Part shown: positions 12,081-24,779 of the stretch, piece by piece
How positions within the stretch are numbered: position 1 is the stretch's first letter
How the letters are laid out: each line of letters opens with the position of its first letter
Assembly: GCA_050084985.1 (NCBI GenBank)
Contig: JBITNC010000001.1
Location: 142,662,001 to 142,726,000 of the forward strand
Direction of reading: 5' to 3'
DNA from: Nageia nagi
Taxonomy: Eukaryota > Pinophyta
DNA: 64,000 nucleotides
The notes under the pieces: model-generated
Told to the model about the DNA's origin: nothing
Database searches by the model: none
What the model saw: the letters and a program-made list of their open reading frames with translations, nothing else
Program-made: the position numbers and the translations under genes

Positions 12081-12762
12081 ATGGAAGGGAAGAGGCCACA
12101 ACCTAGCCATAGTGATATTGAGGTTGAGGTCATACCAGATAGCCCTAATTACAATGATGAGGAGGAACTATTTAGAAAGGAGATGAAGGAGAATATTGGA
12201 GAAAATCCATAACATACTAACAAGAATCAACATGGAAAAAGTTATCCTTTGGAACTCAATGAATGAAAGGTATATAAAGGTCAATTGGAAGGCATTTTAA
12301 AGGTATTCAATTTATATCCATGCAAGACCATCATCTCTCTGATAGTATATAGGAATGATAGGGAGGTAATCTCTAGAATCCTAGATCATATCTCTATCAT
12401 CCTAAAAGAATTCTAGAAGTAGGAAGGAAAGGTGAGGAGATAATAGTTAGAAATAATAATACTTAAAAATCTCATAGGAGGAAAACAAGCCCAAAAATCT
12501 AGCCTTGATAGATTCTCCTAGACCACCACCCATTCTTGATGTGAAACCAAATGAAAGACAAAGATCCTTTCTAAAACTTTCAATCAACATTAAACCTTTA
12601 TCTATTATTATACCTACAAGAATAGAATATCAAAATAGGACTATGCCCAAAGGGAAGCTAAGGAAGAATGTTGGTTCCATGCATGGGAGTAAGAGGAAAA
12701 AAAATTCCTATCTAGGAAGTTACATGCATCACCATCAAGAGGGGGATAAAATCCCTCAATGA
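12081..12762 (+). pseudogene. Unidentified decayed reading frame ending in a polypurine-like tract
   Basis: From ATG 12081 the frame reads an acidic start (DSPNYNDEEELF), then LEGILKVFNLYPCKT and EVISRILDHISIIL, with several stops. At about 12510 it shifts by +1 into an open frame of 85 codons at 12505-12762 that is basic and rich in Lys, Arg and His. Its last codons overlap caagagggggataaaa (12735-12750). No family was recognised. A terminal ORF that overlaps a PPT suggests a retroelement accessory gene. Confidence 0.4.
12737..12750 (+). promoter_or_regulatory. Candidate polypurine tract
   Basis: agagggggataaaa resembles the tract at 2719-2734 (gaagggggacaaaa). The sequence after it (12765 onward, tgtataacatg) could be an LTR start, but no second copy supports it. 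Confidence 0.4.
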
Positions 12763-15700
12763 ATGTATAACATGTACCTTTTTTTATTTGTATTCACTTT
12801 CAGCCTATTTTGTTATGTACAACTAAATTGCATAGTAGTAATTATAATAACTACTAACTAGTAGTTTAGTAGGTTTGATGGTATAAATGTAGCATAGATT
12901 TAGTCTAGCTATGGGTTGGCTTGTTCACCATATTGGAATATCTATTCATTATGATTGGTTTTGGGATCCTTCTAAAATTCATTACTTTTGATAATATTAT
13001 TACCTTATTACTAAAATATATATGAAGCTAGATCTCAATACCATATCAAATATTCAATCTAACACTCCAATGGATACCACTATTATACAACAATCAAACC
13101 TATCATACCTCTACAAATAATATTTAATATCTCTATCTCTTCATCCTTCAAATAATCCTAAAAACCACTTCCAAAGGTTACCTAATTACTTATAACAACA
13201 TAATTAGTTACATAATAGTATAATAAGAATTTTGTGTATAATAATATTCATATCCATGTGTGTACATCATTTTGTGTATTCAAGTCATCATTATATCTCT
13301 ATTATTCCCCTAAGATCTAAGAGAATCACTCTCCATGTAGTATGCATATAGAATCATAACAATGCACAAGCTATATTTAGACATATTGATTCCAACTTGA
13401 TTGTAATCCTATCCATAATGGGAAGCAAACTTAGGAATAAGATTTTACTCTAAGTATTTATAGGAGTAGGTCCTAATTTACCTATTACACCTATCTAAAA
13501 ATCATGCTAAAATTTCCCATATAATGAATGTACTTATTTCAATTACATGCATCCTATATGATTTGGCTTAACCATGGTCATCATTAATATGAAAATGTAT
13601 TTTTCATATGTGTATCTATAACATCAGGATATATCTAAAGTAACTATCTTACTCCAAATCATATTTAAATTTCATAATAGTACAATTTATTTTATGGAAA
13701 GAAAGATATATGTATGTAGGTAAAAATATTAGTTCTTAAACTTTCCTAGCATTTTCACTCTATAGGTATTAAATTATAGTTTAAGATTCTTACAAAAATA
13801 AAAAATTAATAGATGCATTATAGAATCCTTTGGTTAGCTTTCAATATTATTTGAAAAATGTATCACATAATCACTTTATAATAGTAATATATCATCTGGA
13901 TCAAAAGATAAACTTTTCGTAGGTATCCTAGATAGATCAACATAACTATAGTAATAGTCCTAACTTAATATTTGACCTTCATATATGTTTAAATATGTAA
14001 GTAGTATACATTTTAATGGTATAACCATAGATATACCAACAAGTCAAAAGATAGCATCCAATACAATTAGTATAGCTCAAGACATAATCCTAACTTAATA
14101 GTTTGCCTTCATATACATTTCAATCTGTAAGTAATATTATCCCTAAATGAATGATATACTATCTATATTTATTTGTAATCATGATATAAAAAAATCTTGA
14201 CTACCTAAAATTGATCAACAGTTAAAATCTTTAAAACGATTGCTTAGTAGAAAAATACTTAATGGTAAACATTAATTCAACTAAGTCAAATACATACTAA
14301 TATAGATTGAAAGGTTATAATTACTATTAATTAATACTAAATATCTAATAAAGTAACTCTTGGTGTTTATTTTGTAACAACTAATTAATTGACAAAGAAG
14401 AGTTACAATCAATCCAATTAACAAGCTAAATACCTAAGAGTCCAAATAACCTTTCTTAAAACAAAATAGATGAGTTGACTCTATTGTGTTCCTTTAATAA
14501 GTAAAAACCCTAATTAACAACTAAAATCTAGTTTTTATATGTATTCAAACTATTTAACTTTGTGATTAACTTGGTAAATGAAATGAAATTCAAGCATTGT
14601 GGTTGTATAATAGGTGTCATTACAATACTAAATTATTATTTAAATATTATTTTATAGTCTTTTTGAAATGAACCTCTAAATACTAAGACAAACTCATGAA
14701 TAATTAATTTTTAAGTTGAATAGTTTTAAATTCTAATGAACATGGGGCTAAATAGAATACAAAGATTTTTTGATAAAGTAAAATATTTATGATCAATGAA
14801 GCTTAAATTCTTATTTAGTTTGAGAGTATGGGGTTATCTATATCATTTTTTATTTCCTCTCTTTGCACAAGTTGGATTTCAACATCGAACAAATCTCTTG
14901 CAGAACATTTTTCAAAATATTTCCTTCAAGTAAAAACACCATCAAAGTATCATCTAATTATAATGAATCTAAAAAATTGCTAGTTCACATGAGATCTTTT
15001 TCTTAGTAAAAAATTTCTTTGACACCTTCATAGAATGTGGTGCAAATATCCAAAGATCTTGGTTGAGGCATTATTTATTAGAGAAATGAAAAGGCTTTTA
15101 AGAACTTTCTTTGTCATAGTTAAATCTCTAATAAATAATTTTATATCTATATTTCTAATAAATTTGGTAATTAATACCATTATTTATGGGTACATCTTTT
15201 GAAATTTAGACTTGTATTTAATTTTTTGGCACTTCTAATTGTTTACCTTGATAATCATGATAGTAAATATATCATTAATGACATTGTGATGGATATCATA
15301 ATTATAAATATATCAAATTTTTATGTTATAGATTAATTTTTTAATTATAATTACTAAAGAAGATATCTCCCTCATTATTATCTATATCATTATTTTCTAT
15401 GTAATGATTTGAAGAATCATAAGCAATATGATTTTATAAAATAATTTATATTACTACAAGATTTTATTTTAAATCATAGTATAGACTCTTCCTACTATTT
15501 ATATGATCATAAAATATATTAAGCTTTCAAATTTAAATCAACTATAGTTATAAAAATGGACTTAAGTTATTGAATTTCATTAATTAAAAGAATATATTAT
15601 AATAATAAAAAGTTCCATAAAAATACAAATTAGTGATAAACAATACCCAATAATATATATCAACTAGTTTTGATATGACCTTTTATATATAAAAAAACAT

Positions 15701-15960
15701 CGAGCTTATCTCTTATTCTAATTATTTGTAACCTCCTATTCTAATTATCTAATGTGAGCATTATTTTTATGTAAATTATTTCTGTTTTATGTGGAGTAAA
15801 TAATTTTATTTTTTATATTTATACAATTTTATAGATATAATTTTTTATTAGCACACTATTTTTTTTTCAAATTATTTTGTTAAGTATAACTGATATATTA
15901 TTGAGAGATATTTGACTCTCTCATGCTGCAGTTGTAGTTACCCGTGTCGAGGTAATAATA
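12763..15960. other. AT-rich stretch, no genes recognised; one 130-bp-period repeat
   Basis: Nothing coding was recognised. At 13958 and 14088 a block of about 55 bp recurs (tcctaacttaata followed by a ccttcatata motif and a gtaagta-tat motif), so a unit of 130 bp was duplicated and then diverged. Confidence 0.5.
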
Positions 15961-15966
15961 AATATT

Positions 15967-18000
15967 AAAATGTTTGTAAAATTTAGAATGAAAGAAAATG
16001 TTTGTAAATTTTGAAACCGTTCTAATGATCTAAGCCCATTAAGAATCATCTTAGTAGGGTTCAAAATAGTAATCTACGTTTCTATGATCTACAAAATGGA
16101 ACACATAGACATAAAACACACTATAGATGAAAGGCCAGCAGTCATAGGTGGGAGTCCTCAATAGTGATTAAATACTATTAAAATTCTAACGATGGTAAAA
16201 GGCCTACATTCATCGGTGGAATCGTAAAAGTAGAATGATGGTGAAATCTTTTGAATAAAGTGGATGTCATATAAGAACTCTGCTCAGTCCTGTAATTTTA
16301 ATTAATTTATATAGTACTTAAAACAATTACTATATAGTGCCTATAATCAAATTTGAACGGCTTTCAACATATTTTTATGTGAGAATAGCTGTGTGACTTG
16401 TCGCAGGTAATCTTCTTAGATTTACTAAATCTGAACATCAAAAGAAGTCCAGGATCTTGACAAGATCATATCTGTAATCTGATTCATGCTTAACATATAA
16501 TAACAAAGAAACAATCTCAACTGATGTATATATAACATCCAAGAGAAATTGGCAAACAATACCGAAGATGGAAACAAAGAGAAATTGAGGGATAAAATAC
16601 CAATACTACATGTATTTACGTAATTTCTTATTTATTCAAAATTTTCTGCATTTCACAGGGATAATCAGAAGGTGAGAGGCTTTCACCAGTTGCAGAGGCT
16701 TGTTTTGGTAACAAATTAGTATACAAGTGAAAATCTTAATAGATTAACTCTATAGATCTTAATGCGCAACATACAGGTGAGCCATATTTCAAACCCAAAT
16801 CTTAACACCCAAACAGTACTTTCATTTCTGAATATTATGGAGAAATAAAAGGAAAGTCGAGGCACTATTAATATTCAAACGTTGAATCGTGATACTCCAA
16901 ACTTCGCAGAATATCAAGATGTTTTAGGCATTCAAACATAATTCGCGAACAACATCCATTCAGCAATTCATGTTCACTACAGTTTAGGATGTGAAAATTT
17001 ACTAAAGTTTGTGAATCTACGTAATTAACACAGTATACTCTTATAATAACAACCTTTATAAGAACAGTAAACTAGTGATAATAGAAAACAAATAACATAT
17101 ACCGCTAGTAAATGTTTATAAAATTTAGAATGACGCACAGTGGTTATTGTAACTTACATGTTTAGATCTACCACGGAAATCACTCTGATGAGGTGAGCCA
17201 ACTACGAATCATCATTGTACCCTTCAAAATTACTTTGACTATCTCTACTTTTCTATGATTTATTAAATAGAATACTCAGACATACCATCAATCTGAATAG
17301 ATGAAAGACCTACCCTGATAGGTGAGATTCTTCAATAGTGATTTAAGTATATGAATAGTAGAATGATGATAAAATCCTGTAACTTTAATTAATTTAGATG
17401 GTACTTAAAACCCAAATATACAGTCCCTGAAATCAAACTTGAATATGTTTCAATATATTTTTATTTGAGAATGACTTGGTGACTTTTATCAGGTACTACT
17501 ATTAGATTACTAAATCTAAACATGAAGAGACGTCTAGGAATTTGACAAGATCATATCTGAAATCTCATTCATGTTTAACATACAATGCCAAAGAAACTAT
17601 CACAACAGGCGTATAGACAACAACAAAGAAAAAATAGCAAACAACATCGAATATGGAAAAAAAGAGGAAGGGAGGGATAAAAGAGCAATACTGCATGTAT
17701 GTAGGAACAATCAGGTGCTATAAGGTGTTTGAGAGAGTTTCCCCGGCTGTAGAAGTTTTCTTTCATAACATATTAATACAAAGATAAGATCTTAATTCAT
17801 GTTCTCTGAAGATCTTAAGAGCAACATACAAGTGACACATATTCAATCCTACATCTTAACACCAAAACATTCAGTTCACTTCTTTCCCAGAAACGATTTA
17901 TCTTACAGGGAAATAAAAGGAAATACAAGGCAGTCTTAATATTCAAACATTGAATCGGCGGTCTTAATATTCAAACATTGAATCGTGATACTCCAAATTT
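15967..18000. repeat. Direct duplication (about 1.1 kb) in the 3' flank of the LBD gene
   Basis: Unit A (about 15967-16990) and unit B (about 17110-18000) share collinear blocks. Examples are aaatgttt(g/a)taaaatttagaatga, tagatgaaag(g/a)cc, gacaagatcatatctg and cattgaatcgtgatactcc (unit A reads cgttgaatcg there). Unit A has extra sequence near 16175-16240. No LBD coding sequence is included. The units are non-coding as far as can be seen. They retain more CpG than the retroelement regions. Confidence 0.8.
17933..17985. repeat. 28-bp-period micro-duplication
   Basis: gtcttaatattcaaacattg plus aatcg occurs exactly twice, at 17933-17957 and 17961-17985. Only unit B of the larger duplication has it, so it is younger than that duplication. 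Confidence 0.9.
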
Positions 18001-18060
18001 GGTCCAATATTGATACTATTGGTAAAGAAAAGGGCTAAAGTTACCCTTCTGATATTATGT

Positions 18061-18612
18061 TTAATGCTCCCACAACCACAAGGGTTCCGTGTACATGGAC
18101 ATGACTTCTTCCCTTTGCATCTGCACACCACCATTATTATATCCAGCGAGGAGTTGAGAGCCAAGCTCATCTCGCTTGGTGCGCATTCTCTCCAACTCTG
18201 CTTGCGTGCCTGCCAACTCAGATTCCAGCTCAGATATTTTCGTCTTCAGTTGATGGAATATGGTGGCACATCCGTGGACAGGATCCGCCAGCCTGGCTCT
18301 TGCTTCACACACCATGCTAGTCGCAGCATCCGATCTCTGCTCGATAGGAACATTCTGCAAACATTACAACATCAGTCAAATAAACCCTTCAAAATTAAAA
18401 TCGCTAAAAATTAACCCATCTAAAGAAAAATCGGTAAAATTGGCTTTTGATACAAGTACTTGAAGCGTTTTGAGAATGTGACTCGTTCCGAAAACTTTTT
18501 TGGCCACTGAAAACTTATCGGGATCGCTTGCTGGAAAATATGGAGCAAGAATGCATTCTGGGCCGCATTTTTTTCGTTGCAGTCGGCAAGCTGCACAAGA
18601 CGGGGTAGCCAT
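18061..18612 (-). CDS. LBD (LOB-domain) transcription factor, class I, two exons
   Basis: Exon 1 is 18612-18460 and exon 2 is 18354-18061 including TAA, giving 148 residues. The 105-bp intron (18459-18355) has a GT donor (CAA|GTACTT) and an AG acceptor (tttgcag|AAT) and is in phase 0. The LOB domain shows the C block C6-x2-C9-x6-C16-x3-C20. It also has the GAS-type block around FGTSHILKTLQ (41-51, where the intron falls), DPVHG at 75-79, and a leucine-zipper-like L87-x6-L94-x3-L98-x6-L105. The complete zipper pattern makes it class I. LBD proteins are plant-specific nuclear DNA-binding regulators of organ boundaries, lateral roots and other development. The tail after about 115 is short, so the protein is small for the family but complete. 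The start is the first ATG before the C block. It is intact while everything around it is decayed. The exact subgroup is not called. Confidence 0.92.
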
Positions 18613-18960
18613 ATTTCCTCCGCCAATGTATGTAGATTGGAAAAGCCCTAACCTTTAAATAAATTCAAGGACTTCTCTCAAAAAACGTCTTTGAAGTTTA
18701 ATCTTCTTCTTGTGGCGGAGGTCAGTTGACCGAATGGTTTTCGTATTTGAGAAAATTATGGCGCTTTCCATCAATGCCATGGTAATTGTTTTTTGCCATA
18801 TTGTTTTTATTCATTTTGCACTAAAGTTTCGAAATTTAGCTCACTAATATGAAATTAAAGTTACCCATCGTTTTAACTTAGTGGCAAACAATATCCAGCA
18901 TTATGGATATAATATGTGATAAAATATACATCCACGTTTAAATATTATGTGGTAATTTAA
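18613..18960 (-). promoter_or_regulatory. Probable 5' flank of the LBD gene
   Basis: This stretch lies immediately upstream of the ATG and keeps some CpG. An inverted pair GGTCA-GT-TGACC at 18720-18731 contains a W-box core (TTGACC). A weak TATA-like ttatttaaagg (minus, about 18650-18660) lies only about 40 bp before the ATG. None of these is diagnostic. Confidence 0.3.
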
Positions 18961-19265
18961 ATATTTATCAATATAGAAATATTAAGTGGAAATTATGTTT
19001 TTTATTAATATGGAAATAAATATATAATTATCAATCAATTAGGATATAAATATATTATCATCCATTAATATGGAAATAAATATATCACACAATATCAATA
19101 TGGAAATAACTACATCATTATCCATCAACATGGATACAAATGTATAATTGTTCATCATTATCTTTAACCATTGAAATATATCAAACAACATCAATACAAA
19201 TACATAATTATCCATTAATATAGATATAAATAAATAAACATAAAAAATAAATTTATCAAACACTT
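18955..19265. repeat. Degenerate AT-rich tandem repeat
   Basis: Units of about 45-60 bp share aatatggaaataaatatat and attatccat(t/c)aa. At least five diverged copies are visible. Confidence 0.65.
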
Positions 19266-19499
19266 ATTTATCAACATGGAAGTAAATAAATTAAATAATT
19301 ATATATTAGAATGGATACAAATAATTTTTATAAAAAAAAAATATAAAATGGTTGAGGATGTTTTTCATCACACATATGTGCATTAAAAAACACAAAATAA
19401 CAAATCTATGAATTTCTCCTACTTGAGAGAAAATCAAATAATCCTTATTTTCTTCTAAGATATAAAAAACTAAATAAAGAAATAGATAATTCAAATAAG

Positions 19500-20180
19500 T
19501 TAAATTTAATTTATGAAAAAAGTAAATATAAAATTAAAATTAGAAGACTACATTATTATTGTCATCATCATACTTAGGCTTCTTACTTCATGTAGAACCT
19601 TTTACCTTTTGAGAAGTATTGTTATTTTTTGTAAAAGAAACATTCCTTTGCAGGCAAATATTCCATAAAAATTATAATTTCTATTAAATTTTGAACTTGC
19701 ACTTATACCCTTTTTCTTATACTTAGATATTCTTTCATCATTTTTATTTATGAAATTATTTTTATTGTTCAACCTTTATAGTTTATCCTCATTCTCAACT
19801 CTTAACATAGTTGTTAAGGTGTTACAATACTTATTTTCAATTAAATATTATCTTTTGTTAAGCTTTATATTCTCTTCAATCTTAATAAGAAGCTTGAATA
19901 AGTCTCTAAGAGTAGGAAGATTATTTTCAAGATCAAATCTTGTACTAAGGCATAGTTACAAAATATTTAATATTTCTAGATAAATTACTTAAGATAACAA
20001 AATATAATAACTTCTCATATATCTATTCATGTCCATAGGCCAAAAGTTGGATTTTAATTTCTCTCATTTTAGCCGAGAAAATAATTTCTTCATTAGGTAC
20101 CAATTTAATGTTAGAATGTTTAGAAACTACAAATAATTTCCTTTCCATGTTTGAACCTATAAACTATATTTTTATCTCAT
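19500..20180. other. Unassigned stretch before the N0 3' LTR
   Basis: No recognised domain. The minus strand has partly open, Lys/Asn-rich frames (for example LPTLRDLFKLLIKIEENI near 19860-19920) that could be a diverged retroelement gag, but I cannot support a family. Confidence 0.25.
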
Positions 20181-20989
20181 TCCATTATTATTAATTTTAG
20201 GTACCCCTAGAAAGAAATCTAAGTGGAACTAATAAACATGAAACATTTAAGTATGTATTATCCTAGTCATTAACTTGAATAAACATACAATATAATAGAA
20301 AATAATAAGAATTAACCCAAATTGAATAATAGAACTAGGATTTTATTGAATCAAGATAATGAAATGAAAGCAAATACTAAAGATATGGAATCAAGTGTAA
20401 GATAAATACCTATTTTTTCTTACTTGGGAAGGGTTGATTATATGCAAATTGATCTTATCGAAGAGAGATGATATTGATATGCAAAACACATGGAGCATGA
20501 TAGTAAGAAGGCTAACATAGATGTCTATAGAAGTGTGAGTGCTAGGTCATGAAATGATAGCACGGGCATGCACATGAGTGCTTACACTAGGGTTTCGATT
20601 GATTAGGATTTGCCACCAAGGATCAGTTAATAACAAATATTTTAATAAGTTAGTCAAACATATAATTGAGAGCGATAAATGATAGATATGCTCGAGTGAT
20701 AACAAGATTACAATGTCAATAGGAAGCATTTAGAAATAATAAAAAGTAGGTACTGGCTATCAAGATGAAATCTTGATTGCTTTCCTATATGTTTATACTT
20801 ACCTTTATATATGAGATCTCCACCACTAGCCCTTGTAAGAAGGTTAACACCAACACTAGTGTACCTATCATAAAAATAAGAAAACCATATGATAAATGTT
20901 TTATAATAAGATAATAATATGATAAAATATGATTATAACATAACACCTAAGTAGGGTCACCTTAGGGGGATAAAATTTAGGTGTCAACA
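20181..20989 (-). repeat. N0 3' LTR (LTR family X)
   Basis: The right end reads ggtgtcaaca; on the minus strand this opens TGTTGACACC. It aligns throughout with 25023-25851, with 33478-34076 and, at its left end, with 48021-48183. Shared blocks include ggaatcaagtgtaagataaa, cccttgtaagaaggtt and taggtgtcaa. The left end is inferred by alignment to 48021. Confidence 0.85.
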
Positions 20990-20990
20990 A

Positions 20991-21005
20991 ATGCCCCTCT
21001 TTGCA
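20991..21005 (-). promoter_or_regulatory. N0 polypurine tract
   Basis: On the minus strand TGCAAAGAGGGGCAT sits one base before TGTTGACACC. This fixes the LTR at 20181-20989 as a 3' LTR of an element lying to its right. Confidence 0.8.
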
Positions 21006-21249
21006 AGTATAATGAAAATGAAACCTTCAAATAAAATTATGCTTCTAAAGAGAAGAATAAAAATTGGATACTTCCTTGGTTTAGCAATAAAACCATTTAA
21101 TCATCAAGGATTGATGATGTATATTTCCCCCTCTTTACTTTGGTTGTGAGATATAATGGTAATCCATGGAATAGAAACAACCAAGAGCAATTTAAATAAC
21201 CTACAAAAGGAGACATAGAAAACACAAGCTTTGAGACATATATATGATG

Positions 21250-21990
21250 ATAAAATCATAAAATATATGGTAATGATAGTGAGAACAAATCATCATAAAT
21301 GTATGATATTTTCATGGTAACTCTCAATTCCCTATTCATGGATAAAGATTATCATGGTAGAACTAATAATCTCATTGATGAACTCATACATAGCATTTCA
21401 TAAATGATGATATAGCAACAAAGATAAAGGATAAAATCAATATAATATGCACATGTCATTATAAAAATACTAAATAATCTATTCATAGATGCAAATCATC
21501 ATAAAAATACCCAATATCTCATTCATAGATGCATACATATAATCATAAAGAACTAGTATGGTGATGGTTAGTTTAAACCCAACCAACAAAGGTGATAACA
21601 ATGATGGTTAGTTTAGACACCAAAAAAATAATCATAATGAAGGTTAGTTTAGTACCAACCAATAAAATAATGATGCTCAAATGAGGGTGACATCATCATG
21701 GAAATAACAAGTTACCCCATTCATGGATATACATCATCATGGAAGCAAGGATGACCAATTTGTGGATGTCCCAAATGATTATAACTAGAAATATGGGATG
21801 TTTTCACATCTTTCTAGTATAGATAAATAGTAACCAAAATATAGGATATTTCTACATCTTCCTTGCAAATACGAAGAGTAAACAAAATATAAGATGTTTT
21901 AATGTCTTCCTAATAAAGATGAATAAAAATAATGATGATGGTTATTTTTAGTCCACCCAATAAGGATATGATAGTAATGATCATAGAAAT
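21250..21990 (-). repeat. N0 3' UTR minisatellites
   Basis: Three families of short imperfect repeats follow each other: about 40-bp units with ccattcatgga(t/c) and atcatcat (21290-21560); units with atggttagtttag and ccaaccaa (21550-21680); and about 58-bp units with ggatgttttcacatc, ggatatttctacatc and agatgttttaatgtc (21780-21930). The second family recurs in the matching part of N1 (26460-26700). Confidence 0.75.
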
Positions 21991-23322
21991 ATATTATAAA
22001 AATGTAAGAAAGTGATAGAGACACTTCATGTTACATACCTCTGGAGTTAGTTTTTTAGGTACAATAACCATTATTGTTATATGATTATTGATTTCATGTG
22101 CTGATGTTAACATTCATGTTAGTACCCATGCTAAGCATGATTGATCAGATGATGATGAAATGAGATTTCTTTATGTACAATCAATATGCTTATCCTAAAT
22201 ATTACCTATCTAATGATTAATGCTTCTATCATGAACACAAATCAAGAATGTACCACAACGTGTCTAAAATTTGTGAGGAATGTTCAACCCTAAAAAAAAA
22301 TATTTATTCATCTTTGCAAAAATCTTATTCTCAAATATATGTTAACCACATATTAATTTTTGGAATAAGTATATCTGATAGGGTGAGGATGGTAAAGGTT
22401 GCTATAGTGAATGTGAACTTGGTTCAACACTTACACTAACATGAGTGTGGTATTGATGCTAGCATAATCACTAGGCTTTTTGTAGGGAAAGATCTCTAAA
22501 TTTGATCAGATGGTACAACTTATAAAAATAAAATTAATTCCTATGACATTAAGTTATTTTCAGTAAGGAGGTAATTTTTTCATGATCATATCATAAAATG
22601 TATCTTAAGTTTGCTTAAAATAAGATAATTAGGTTGGCATTTTTTATTTTCACTATTAAGAACTTGGAGCTTTGGTCCAAGAGTTTGGAGTGAAGATTTG
22701 GATTTGAATTAGATATTTTAGGAGCTATAGGTAAGGATAAGACTTATTTTGGTTTAGGATTTTAACTCATTTTTTATCTCATTTTGCTAATTTGGATTTA
22801 GTTTTGTAGGCACAATGATGAGGATATTAGATTAGGAGAACCATTTATCCTATCTTCTCCATAAAAATCGCATTTCCATCCCATGTGGTAGGTACCAATG
22901 ACTTTATCCTTTGATTTTATTTGAAACTTTTATAAATTTATGAGAGTTTTGATAAAAAATGTAGGGTTCCATTAGGTTAGGTTTTTTTAGTACTAGGGCA
23001 TGTTTATTTGCCCCTGTAACGATAATGAATTTGGTCCAAGGTATCATTTTATAGGGGTTCGAGGGTAGTATTAGTTTACCCCCAATTTTCATGAAAAATG
23101 GCCATAGAATGCTTAGCACAGATGATGATTCAAGTGTGGGTGTTGGTCTAATAGTTATATTACCCAATTGATAGTGTGTTGTGCAAATGTTTAAGATATA
23201 AATTTTTTTATTATATTTGTAAAATAATTTATTTTATTTATAATCTATAAAAATCAAAATCAAATGAAATAAAATATTAATGCATAACTTTACATAGTTT
23301 ATTTCACTATCATCAATTTCTT

Positions 23323-24720
23323 ATGGAACTGAAGCATACTTCAAAAAGTTGGAAGAGAACTCAAATTTTATACAAAAATTTATCAAATGAGGACTTATCA
23401 TGCTTAATAATGTTGGCATGGGGTACCTACTCAAATCCCCATATGTTAATATGGACAAGGAATTACTTACAACACTTATGGAGAGATGGTCAGAGAGGAC
23501 CAACACATTTCACCTACCTATCAAGAAAATTACCATTATCCCCTAAAGAATACATAGGATTCTATGGGTACTCATGGAGGATCACCCAATATCTTGATAG
23601 ATAAACAATGCAAAGACACATCACTGTAGCTAATAGGTTTGGAGGAGTACCATGAAGGCAAGAAGGGTGACTTCCTACATTGGGATATCAAGGGAAAGGT
23701 GAGGAGGTTTTGATGAATGAGGTTGATCATGGCCACATGTATAAATAATATTCTATGCCTTGATAAAAATTATAAGGTATCCCTACTTGGGTTGATTCAT
23801 ATTATCTACCAAATGTGTTAGGGTATGCCTTATGCACAGGCACCATATATCATAACACATATGTACCATGACCTCCATAACTTTGTGATGGTTTAAAAAA
23901 GTGATAAGAGGATTTCCAATTCCTTTATTTTATAATCCTAGGCCTATGAATACATTTATGTATGTTAGCTAAGATATCCTCCCATGGAAAATGTATCAAA
24001 CAATAATCCCACTTGGTTTGCATGGGTAAGAAATGGTATGATGATAAGCTTACACATAAGCATGGAGGTCTATTAAAATGTTTTATATGGTCTTATGCAT
24101 GGTAAGGTTATTCACTTGAAAGCTTTATAAGTTTGGTTCATTTTTAGTTTTGGTTTAATACTTTCTTGTGTACTAAGGATGATTTATAGGTTATGATTTT
24201 GAAAATGATATGATATATAGGCCATATGTAACCCATCCATATTAGATAAATAAACCAAAAGGAGTGTTGGATTGGAAAAGGATTTGAAGCTACTTGCAAA
24301 TAATGAAGATATTTGTTGAACCATATAGTCCTAAGCATGTGTTAAGGCAATTTAGAAAATAATAAGGCATTCTACCTGAATGAAAGTTTGTAGTGAGAAT
24401 GGACAAGTACAAGGATCATGATCCTAATTAGTTTGATACCCCACTAGAATGGAAGAAAGAGTGGGATGTTCCACAAGATCATAGTTCAGGTAGTGACACA
24501 AAAAATGAGGGAGAGGAACCTTAAGATGGTCCTCCATTTGACTAGGCTTACTTGTCTTGATAGGCCAAAGTTAGATTTGATCCACTTGGTATATATGCAT
24601 TAGAGGCACATACAAAGGTAGCTAAGGGTGAAGTTGAGGAAGAAGGAGAGGAAGAGTAATAAGAGGAAGGTGATGGTGATTTCATAAGACACTATATGCT
24701 ATTACTAGATTGTCCTTTCC
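23323..24720 (+). pseudogene. Antisense accessory reading frame of N0 (unknown product)
   Basis: The plus strand, opposite to N0, holds a decayed long frame. It opens at ATG 23323 and is uninterrupted to 23604 (TSKSWKRTQILYKNLSNED, then RGPTHFTYLSRKLPLSPKEY). Stops and frameshifts follow, with recoverable stretches such as EVDHGHMYK. It ends in an acidic tail at about 24400-24690 (KGEVEEEGEEE, interrupted by TAA and TAG). Position and orientation match the antisense extra ORFs described in Tat-lineage elements between pol and the 3' LTR. I did not recognise a domain with certainty. It may begin further left, around 22860. Confidence 0.55.
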
Positions 24721-24779
24721 TTATCCTCTTTATATCTTGCTTTAGGCTATGGTGATTTCCTCTCTCTTATTTATATTAG

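Noticed and set aside
18010-18414. A 134-codon plus-strand frame over the LBD gene
   Set aside because: It is the antisense shadow of LBD exon 2; the minus strand has the conserved LOB motifs and splice sites.
18720-18731. W-box palindrome as proof of defence regulation of the LBD gene
   Set aside because: A single short motif is expected by chance; kept only as a note in the upstream region.
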